From Bhargavaea massiliensis (GTDB lineage Bacteria > Bacillota > Bacilli > Bacillales_A > Planococcaceae), in contig NZ_JAHBCJ010000003.1 in the NCBI RefSeq assembly GCF_018390575.1, forward strand, positions 62,001 to 126,000: 64,000 nt of DNA, given 5' to 3'. A program made the translations under genes and the position numbers. Below the pieces are notes generated by a model, which saw only the letters and a list, made by a program, of their open reading frames with translations, searched no databases and had not been told where the DNA came from. This document shows, piece after piece, positions 58,253-64,000 of this stretch (position 1 is its first letter; each line of letters opens with the position of its first letter).

Positions 58253-58846
58253 TTACCTTGTTGGAACTATGACTTTATAATCATTTGGTATATGTAAAAC
58301 TGTTTCGTAAGATTGATCTTTAGTATATTTCTCTGAAATATTTTTTTCTATTTTTTTATAAGTGATATAAGCCTGGTCTATCTGTTCTTTTTGTACGATT
58401 ACTTGGATGCGCTTCTTTTTGTCTGTTTTCTTACTCTCAGATATTTCTACTACTATTGGCTGTATATCCTTGTTAATATATGTAGATTTAATTGAAGTTC
58501 CATCATCATTCAAAACCTGAGAAAAGTCCTCTATGTTTTCTTTTTCTTCCGGCAACGACTCAAGGTAAGGATTTAAATAATTTTCTTCCCATTTCTTTTC
58601 ATTCATAGAAAAGTTATATTCTTTAATCGTGAAAGATAAATAACCTGTTACAGCAAATAATATAACCAAGAAGAGAAAACTATAAATCCAACCTTTCATA
58701 GAAAGCTCTTTTTTTTCTTTAAATAAAAAAGCAATAAATGCGATAGTTATGAAAATCCAGATTGCTCCTGCGACTATAGCAAGTGGTGCATTAGAAAGAG
58801 CTGATACTTCTTCCTGGACTTTAATGACCTCTTCAATATTAGGCAC
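58253..58846 (-). CDS. Unknown membrane protein inside the immunity region
   Basis: A 197-residue AT-rich protein with two N-terminal membrane helices (about residues 22-42 and 52-72) and a charged outside or inside domain rich in lysine and glutamate. No domain is recognised. It lies between PoNi genes and a PoNi remnant on the same strand, so it may be an immunity protein against another toxin (inference from position). GGAGTGTAGATG precedes the ATG. Confidence 0.55.
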   Translation of the reverse strand: MPNIEEVIKVQEEVSALSNAPLAIVAGAIWIFITIAFIAFLFKEKKELSMKGWIYSFLFLVILFAVTGYLSFTIKEYNFSMNEKKWEENYLNPYLESLPEEKENIEDFSQVLNDDGTSIKSTYINKDIQPIVVEISESKKTDKKKRIQVIVQKEQIDQAYITYKKIEKNISEKYTKDQSYETVLHIPNDYKVIVPTR

Positions 58847-58859
58847 ATCTACACTCCTG

Positions 58860-59123
58860 AATGTTGTTTTTGAACTGTCCCGTTTTGGGTGACTTTGAGG
58901 GGATTTTTGGATTATATCTTTTTATTTTTCCATTATCTTGCAGGTTTGCTGGCCTGTCAATACCTTGTTGTCCTTCCAAGCACGGTTTTATGTGCATTAC
59001 GTAGTCATAAAAAAAGCATCCATCTAGATGCTGATCATGATGTTAATATCTTGCTAATACCTATGCATGCTAAAACAACTACTGTTTATTGTGCTAATTT
59101 GTTTGTACTCTCAACTAAACGGG
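58860..59123. other. Intergenic stretch, terminator only
   Basis: No gene seen. GATCAGCATC..GGATGCTTTTTTT on the minus strand (59009-59035) is a terminator for the PoNi array downstream of its last copy. Confidence 0.6.
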
Positions 59124-60034
59124 TTACCCGTTGCATGACGCCTTCTTGTAGTGGACCAGGTCATACGGATAATATGGAACACCCTTCATGCTGCTATCAT
59201 CGATTCCCAAAATCTTCACTAGAGCCCCGCTTTCAAAGCTCCAATACCCACAGTAAATAGCATCCTGGTGGTTATGGGTATCATGCCAGCCGGCATGCTT
59301 GTTGCTGTCATACCAGTATTTCTCTAGGTATTCTTTTAATTTCTCTGGCTGCGCTTGTTTGTTACCGCTTTTAATGACATCAAGAAGTCTGTCATCGGGA
59401 GCTTCAACCCTTGCCGAACCTTCCGGTGTTGGACTGCCTTGGATCAGCAACTCAATGATAGGATTTTGAAGGTCATGCTTCCTCACGAGGTCTACGAGTC
59501 GGCTGAATAACTCATTCTCCAACTCCAGCATGACACCAACGGAGAGCACCCAAAGCATCTGTTCAATATCTCTGCCGATCCATGTTTTCTCCATCGATTC
59601 GATCAGCGGGGGCATCAGTGCTTCGATTTCTTCTATTGGCCGCCCTGCGGAATACAGCGCCCTCAGCTTTTTGAGGTATAGGTTGTTTAAGATGGAGTAG
59701 CCATGCCGATGGACAACAGCGAGACGGTTTCCAGGTAATAGTCGTAGCTTTCGATCGCTTGAGGTTTCCAAGTTTTCTCCATGAGGTGGACAAGGTGCGG
59801 AAGGATATCCTGAATCTCCTCCAGCGGATCACCTGCCGAGTACTTTGAAAGCAGTTTATTGAAATAAAAGCCGCTGAGGGATATATAACCGCTCTGGACC
59901 CCGGGATCATCCTCACCACGCTCGCGAACGACTGTCTCTACCAGCTCCTCGAATTCCCGGATAGAGTCGTCTTCGAACGCCAGCTTTTCCTTGAAAAAGG
60001 CTTCGTCTTTCAAGTGGTCTCTCATCTCATTCAT
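59124..60034 (-). pseudogene. Chimeric, frameshifted PoNi immunity gene (copy 1)
   Basis: The 5' part (60034 down to 59687) encodes a normal PoNi start (MRDHLKDEAFFKEKLAFEDD) through SLLSIGM and then stops after ATPS. Directly at this point another frame (to 59124) continues with a PoNi body from SILNNLYLKKLRALYSAGRP to YPYDLVHY. The second frame begins at a position that belongs about 65 residues earlier in the family. So two neighbouring copies were fused by deletion out of frame near 59695. No functional protein of full length is expected, though the 115-residue N-terminal part could be made. Confidence 0.8.
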
Positions 60035-60756
60035 CCTTTGTAGTGAACCATGTCATACGGGTAGTAGGGGACGTCCTTCAGACTGCTGTCATCCAGACCG
60101 AGGAGCTTCACGATCGCTCCGCTCTCAAAGCTCCAATATCCCCGGTAAACAAAATCATCAATTTCATGCGTGTCATGCCAGCCGGTGCCTTCGTGGTCCG
60201 GGTACCAGTCGTTTTGCAGGTATTGAGCGAGGTGCATGACGGAAGTATCTTTGTCGGACGCCATGAGGACATTGGCTAATTTTGCGTAAGGCCGGTCCAT
60301 AAGAAAATGGCGGTTTCCGCTCACCGAACCGTTCATCAGGAAATCCATCAGCTTGTCATGATCACGGTAAATTTGGGCAATCCGTTTGACCCTAGTCATA
60401 AGCCTATCCTCGATCTCCAGCATGATCCCGATGGACATCAGCCAAAGGCATTCATTGTAGTAATCCATGTTCCGGATCACCGAAGGGGTATAGGCTCTCT
60501 CCATGATCCCGACCACTTCAGGGAGGAATCCGCTGATTTCATCCAAAGGGCGTCCCGCCGAATACAGAGAAATCAGCTTGTTGAAATAAAGGACTTCCAA
60601 ATAGCTGACGAGCGTGTAGACGCCTTCACCGTCAGGCCCTCTTTCTGCAATCAACGCCTCTGCGGCACGTTCGAACTTTGTGATTCTGGCATCATGATTA
60701 TCCAAAAAACCCTCAAAATAGGCCGTGTCCTTGTATTGGTCTTTCATTCCATACAT
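60031..60756 (-). CDS. PoNi immunity protein (DUF1910-DUF1911), copy 2
   Basis: A 241-residue protein with DUF1910 at the start (KDTAYFEGFLDNHDARITKF) and DUF1911 behind (WYPDHEGTGWHDTH and the end FESGAIVKLLGLDDSSLKDV with YYPYDMVHYKG). PoNi proteins bind and neutralise PoNe DNase toxins delivered by type VI or VII secretion. The gene overlaps copy 3 upstream by 13 bases and copy 1 downstream by four, so the copies are translationally coupled. Copies differ a lot in the middle, which suggests protection against different toxin variants. Confidence 0.9.
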   Translation of the reverse strand: MYGMKDQYKDTAYFEGFLDNHDARITKFERAAEALIAERGPDGEGVYTLVSYLEVLYFNKLISLYSAGRPLDEISGFLPEVVGIMERAYTPSVIRNMDYYNECLWLMSIGIMLEIEDRLMTRVKRIAQIYRDHDKLMDFLMNGSVSGNRHFLMDRPYAKLANVLMASDKDTSVMHLAQYLQNDWYPDHEGTGWHDTHEIDDFVYRGYWSFESGAIVKLLGLDDSSLKDVPYYPYDMVHYKG

Positions 60757-61466
60757 CCTTTATAGTGAACCATGTCATACGGGTAATAGGGGACGTCCTT
60801 CAGGCTGCTGTCGTCCAGCCCCAAGATCTTCACAATCGCTCCGCTCTCGAAGCTCCAGTACCCCCGGTAAACATAATCTTCTTTGTGGTGGGTGTTGTGC
60901 CAGCCAACTTCCTCGTGTCCCTTATACCAATCGTTTTCCAGGTATGCCTTTAACTGAATAACCTGATCCGATGCATCACTGCCTGTCAGTACATCCCAAA
61001 GTTTAGGATAAGGCTCGTCCAGGAAAAATGCCTGATTTTCAACCCTGCCATCCACGAGGAAATCAATCAACGCATCCCGATTCCGGTAGGTCTCTCCCAG
61101 GCGCCCGAGCCGGTCCATCTGCTTCTCATCAAGCTCGAGCAGGTAGCCGATGGACAGCATCCAGACGCACTTAATGTAATAATCATAGCTCTTGATTATC
61201 GATGGCCTCCAGGCTTTCTCCATGTTATCGATGACCTCCGGGATAAACTTCTTGATCTCATCAATCGTGCAGCCCGCTGAGTACATGGCAATCAGCTTGT
61301 TGAAATAAAACACATTGAGTGAAACAAACCCACTCTGAACACCTTTATCATCAGTACCTCTTTCGGAAATGATCGTTCCCATTGCATCCTTGAATCTATT
61401 GATCTGCATCTCATAAAATCTCAAGTAACCATCAAAATATGCTTTGTCCTTGCGGGTATCTCTCAT
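60744..61466 (-). CDS. PoNi immunity protein (DUF1910-DUF1911), copy 3
   Basis: A 240-residue PoNi protein: MRDTRKDKAYFDGYLRFYEM start, central FYFNKLIAMYSAGCTIDEIK, and end FESGAIVKILGLDDSSLKDV with YYPYDMVHY. It overlaps copy 4 by four bases (ATGA). The IAMYSAG and YWSFESGA motifs are kept, and length and domain order agree with the other copies. Confidence 0.9.
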   Translation of the reverse strand: MRDTRKDKAYFDGYLRFYEMQINRFKDAMGTIISERGTDDKGVQSGFVSLNVFYFNKLIAMYSAGCTIDEIKKFIPEVIDNMEKAWRPSIIKSYDYYIKCVWMLSIGYLLELDEKQMDRLGRLGETYRNRDALIDFLVDGRVENQAFFLDEPYPKLWDVLTGSDASDQVIQLKAYLENDWYKGHEEVGWHNTHHKEDYVYRGYWSFESGAIVKILGLDDSSLKDVPYYPYDMVHYKGCME

Positions 61467-62200
61467 CTATGACCCTCTCGTTCCTTGAAGTGCACCATGT
61501 CGTACGGGTAATAGGGGACGTCCTTCAGGCTGCTATCATCCAGGTCCAAGATCTTCACAATCGCTCCGCTCTCGAAACTCCAGTAGCCGGGATAGATTAT
61601 GTCATCAATTAAGTGGGAATCAAACCACCATGCCTTGCCATGGCCTTTATACCAATCATCTTCCAAGTATGATTTTAGACTGAGGACCTGCTGAGCAGGG
61701 TCGGTACCGCTGATGACCGGCAGAAGGTTTTTGTAGGGGCGGCCAAACAAGAAGGTGGACTTGGGGCGTGAATCCCGAGGGTCCAGAAAAAAATTAACCA
61801 AAGTATCCTCCTCATAGATCTTTGCCAACTGTTTCACACGGGAGAGCGATGTCTCGTCGACCTCCAGCATGATCCCTATAGAGAGCAGCCAGACCACTTC
61901 AAGGTAATCGTCATAGTTTCCAATTGCATTTGTAGGCCGGCTTCTTTCCATCAGATCGATCAGCTTTGGAAGAGCGTCCTTGATTTCATGAAGCGGGCGT
62001 CCGGCAGAATACATGGCAATCAACTTGCTGTAAGAGTAAACACTCAGAGAGTCATAGGTGTTATCGACACCTTCATCGCCCACTCCGCGCTCATTGATCA
62101 GTTGCTCCGCCAAGTCCTCAAACTCAACGATTGCGGAATGATGTTGTTCGATATATTCTCCGAAATAATTCTCGTCTTTCAGATGGTCTCTCATCGGCAT
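61463..62200 (-). CDS. PoNi immunity protein (DUF1910-DUF1911), copy 4
   Basis: A 245-residue PoNi protein: MPMRDHLKDENYFGEYIEQH, SYSKLIAMYSAGRPLHEIKD and the end FESGAIVKILDLDDSSLKDV. It is the first gene of a four-copy operon (copies 4, 3, 2 and the broken 1), separated by about 140 bases and a terminator from copy 5. The start could be the second methionine (MRDHLKD). Confidence 0.9.
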   Translation of the reverse strand: MPMRDHLKDENYFGEYIEQHHSAIVEFEDLAEQLINERGVGDEGVDNTYDSLSVYSYSKLIAMYSAGRPLHEIKDALPKLIDLMERSRPTNAIGNYDDYLEVVWLLSIGIMLEVDETSLSRVKQLAKIYEEDTLVNFFLDPRDSRPKSTFLFGRPYKNLLPVISGTDPAQQVLSLKSYLEDDWYKGHGKAWWFDSHLIDDIIYPGYWSFESGAIVKILDLDDSSLKDVPYYPYDMVHFKEREGHR

Positions 62201-62315
62201 CGTTACCCTTCACTATGATTGCGATACGAACAGTTTATCATTTGGAGATGAGGGCATCAGTGTTCTGTCAGGATGGCAGCGGTGGCAGGGCTTTAAAGGG
62301 GGAGGATCTGAAAAA

Positions 62316-62342
62316 GAAAAGCGTCCATTGCGGACGCTTTTC
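62316..62342 (-). terminator. Terminator after PoNi copy 5
   Basis: GAAAAGCGTCC / GGACGCTTTTC with a five-base loop and TTTTTC on the minus strand. Confidence 0.85.
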
Positions 62343-62344
62343 AA

Positions 62345-63055
62345 TTAGTTATTATAGTGGACCAGATCATACGGGTAGTAGGGGACGTCTTTCAGGATGC
62401 TGTCATCCAGTCTAAGGATTTTTGCAACGGCTCCGCTCTCAAAGCTCCAGTAACCATTATAGATATCATCGCTATTTTTATGGGTATCATACCACCCAGA
62501 ATCGTTATGCCCTTCATACCAATACTTCTCAAGATAATCCTTTAGTTTTATTACAGCCTCAGTCTGGTTGCTTTGTATAACTTGGACCAATTTTAGATAG
62601 GGTACCTCAAATAGAAGTTGGCCTTTAAGGGTGCTTTTTTCGTGTTGTTTTCCTTGAATTAAAAACTCAATTAGCGAGTCATGCAGGTTGTGTTTCCTTA
62701 CCATTTCTATTAACTGTTCGAATTGATTATTTTCAATATCAAGCATGACGCTAATCGATAAGGTTGATAGCATTTGTTCATAGTCATTGCCATCCCAGGA
62801 TTTTTTCATCAGCTCAATAACTTTAGGTAATAAATTTCGAATTTCTTCAATTGGTCGTCCTGCTGAATATAAAGCGTTTAATTTTATAAAATAATATCCA
62901 GTTAATATAGTGTATCCTGCTTGTACCCCCTCGTCATCCTCACCGCGCTGTTCAATAACCATCGCCATTGCTTGCTCGTACCTTTCGATGTTCGCTTCTT
63001 CGTCTTTAATAAACTCTTCAAAGTAATTTTTGTCCCTAAGAAAATCTCTTACCAT
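62345..63055 (-). CDS. PoNi immunity protein (DUF1910-DUF1911), copy 5, cognate to the toxin
   Basis: A 236-residue PoNi protein (MVRDFLRDKNYFEEFIKDEE, IKLNALYSAGRPIEEIRNLL, FESGAVAKILRLDDSILKDV). It stands directly behind the PoNe toxin gene (23 bases), so it should be the cognate immunity protein. It is more AT-rich than copies 1-4 and less like them. AAGGAGAG lies before the ATG. Confidence 0.92.
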   Translation of the reverse strand: MVRDFLRDKNYFEEFIKDEEANIERYEQAMAMVIEQRGEDDEGVQAGYTILTGYYFIKLNALYSAGRPIEEIRNLLPKVIELMKKSWDGNDYEQMLSTLSISVMLDIENNQFEQLIEMVRKHNLHDSLIEFLIQGKQHEKSTLKGQLLFEVPYLKLVQVIQSNQTEAVIKLKDYLEKYWYEGHNDSGWYDTHKNSDDIYNGYWSFESGAVAKILRLDDSILKDVPYYPYDLVHYNN

Positions 63056-63078
63056 TTGAACTCTCCTTGTTAACCAAA

Positions 63079-64000
63079 TTAATCGATTCCTTTTTCGACT
63101 ATTTCTCCATCTTTTTTAATTCGGACTAGTCTCTTCTGAACATTGCTCGGGTTAATAAGCTTTTCAAATTCAATTTCTCGTGCCGTATTTTTTCCAACCG
63201 CATTTCTTAAGCGGTCTTTGCTACTTACCCACTTATCACTCATCTGTCTCCCGTTTTTTGTATGACCTAGTCTAGAACTATTATATTTTGCTTCCGCAAT
63301 TATATACTTCGGCGGTGGAGAGGAATTCTCGTACACTCCATCAATCCCCTGAACAATCTTTTGCTCCAACTTCGTTACTCGATCTCTGCTAATTCTAGAA
63401 TACCCCTGACTCTCATAATGCACGTCCATCTTCATCTCGCCGTAGTTGCCTTTTTGTTGATTGTTTTTCAGTTTGGTTTTTCCGGATTCTACAGATTTTA
63501 TTGCATTCCGCTGCTGAATTTGTGCAGCGGTGTAGTGGCGTTTTCCTTTGATGGCTGCATAGCTGGCGTCGGTTTTGAACCACTTTCCGATTGAAGATTT
63601 CTTAACCAGTTTAAATCCAAGCTTCCCGGCCTTCACACCTTTGCCCATCGGCGTCATTCCGAAGATGGCAAATCCTTTTTGCAGGAGGGTGGAGTCCTTG
63701 TCCGTGATGGTTTTTAAATCGTCGAACAGCATAACGTCGGCAAAGTCTTTTGCAGCCTTGAGGAATCCGTTCTCGCTTTCTGCTTCTGGTTTTTCGGTGC
63801 TGTTTCCGATTGCAGCATTAGGAGCAGTCATCAGTGATTCAGGAGTGAGACCTTCGAGAGTGGAGGAGCCGAGGTTCCTTCTATTGTACAAAACATTCTG
63901 AGGGTTCTCCATGCCGTTCAGGCCGCTGACGCTATCCATCGTTGCGGATTGATGTGCCAGTCCCAGTTGGAGCGGGGACCTGGCTGTCACTGCGGCCCAT
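63079..64000 (-). CDS. PoNe DNase toxin, C-terminal part (LXG/polymorphic toxin), cut by window edge
   Basis: The frame stays open to the right edge, so the N-terminal (probably LXG) part lies outside. The visible 307 residues include a linker with MGKGVKAGKLGFKLVKKSS and, in the last 140 residues, a PoNe PD-(D/E)xK-type DNase domain. It shows KGNYGEMKMDVHYESQGY with the acidic residue, GIDGVYENSSPPPKYIIAEAKYN with D and the ExK pair, and GRQMSDKWVSSKDRL. PoNe DNases are delivered against competitors; a PoNi gene follows at once. The GTG at 63990 is only where the frame could start within the window. Confidence 0.88.
   Translation of the reverse strand, partial: WAAVTARSPLQLGLAHQSATMDSVSGLNGMENPQNVLYNRRNLGSSTLEGLTPESLMTAPNAAIGNSTEKPEAESENGFLKAAKDFADVMLFDDLKTITDKDSTLLQKGFAIFGMTPMGKGVKAGKLGFKLVKKSSIGKWFKTDASYAAIKGKRHYTAAQIQQRNAIKSVESGKTKLKNNQQKGNYGEMKMDVHYESQGYSRISRDRVTKLEQKIVQGIDGVYENSSPPPKYIIAEAKYNSSRLGHTKNGRQMSDKWVSSKDRLRNAVGKNTAREIEFEKLINPSNVQKRLVRIKKDGEIVEKGID

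Overview
The window comes from a Gram-positive, Bacillota-type chromosome with fairly high GC and Bacillus-style signals: AGGAGG ribosome binding sites, GTG and TTG starts, intrinsic terminators, T-box, S-box, cobalamin and guanidine leaders, cre sites, LXG/PoNe-type toxin genes and a YyaC-family spore protease. A high-GC member of the Planococcaceae is my best guess (inference only). No rRNA, tRNA or CRISPR array was seen.

Layout. 1-3.3 kb: end of an FtsX-type permease, a flavin monooxygenase, a guanidine-I riboswitch with a two-gene SMR exporter, and a small membrane protein. 3.4-7.9 kb: acid-sugar cluster (GntP permease, DUF1537 kinase, beta-hydroxyacid dehydrogenase) divergent from a GntR regulator. 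8-12.5 kb: class I ribonucleotide reductase operon behind two NrdR-like boxes and a cobalamin riboswitch. 12.5-19.3 kb: LacI-controlled operon with split transketolase, SDR and TRAP transporter. 19.4-24.1 kb: an IS3-derived DNA-binding protein without integrase domain, a hydroxyacid dehydrogenase, a lipoprotein, a VOC protein and a NERD-domain protein. 24.3-29.2 kb: S-box-controlled metNIQQ plus an M20 peptidase. 29.5-34.5 kb: ABC exporter with an ABC-LytTR fusion regulator, a decayed HigBA pair and a glycerophosphodiesterase. 35-39.9 kb: small membrane proteins, a DinB/YfiT protein, a second NERD protein and a truncated restriction-type protein. 40-45.1 kb: tartrate to glycerate to phosphoglycerate pathway with its transporter and GntR. 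45.2-52 kb: tricarballylate/aconitate-type catabolism (TcuA, CitMHS, PrpF, two LysR). 52-57.2 kb: SUKH protein, a putative type I toxin-antitoxin, a T-box controlled NhaC-family transporter, an intracellular subtilisin and endonuclease I. 57.3-64 kb: AT-rich accessory end with Arr, an unknown membrane protein, a PoNi immunity array and the C-terminal part of a PoNe DNase toxin.

The most unusual structure is a pair of interspersed repeat families. Family A has core GTTTCRTCATTCG and family B core CGAGTGCTTCGAA. In both, 13-bp cores are separated by variable 8-bp spacers, so the period is exactly 21 bp (about two helical turns). Many clusters consist of two opposed arms; in family A the arms are separated by a constant 15-bp centre. 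Clusters mostly lie at ends of transcription units beside intrinsic terminators. The two paralogous NERD-nuclease genes each sit next to one family (A around the first, B before the second), which suggests a NERD protein plus cognate repeat system that I do not recognise.
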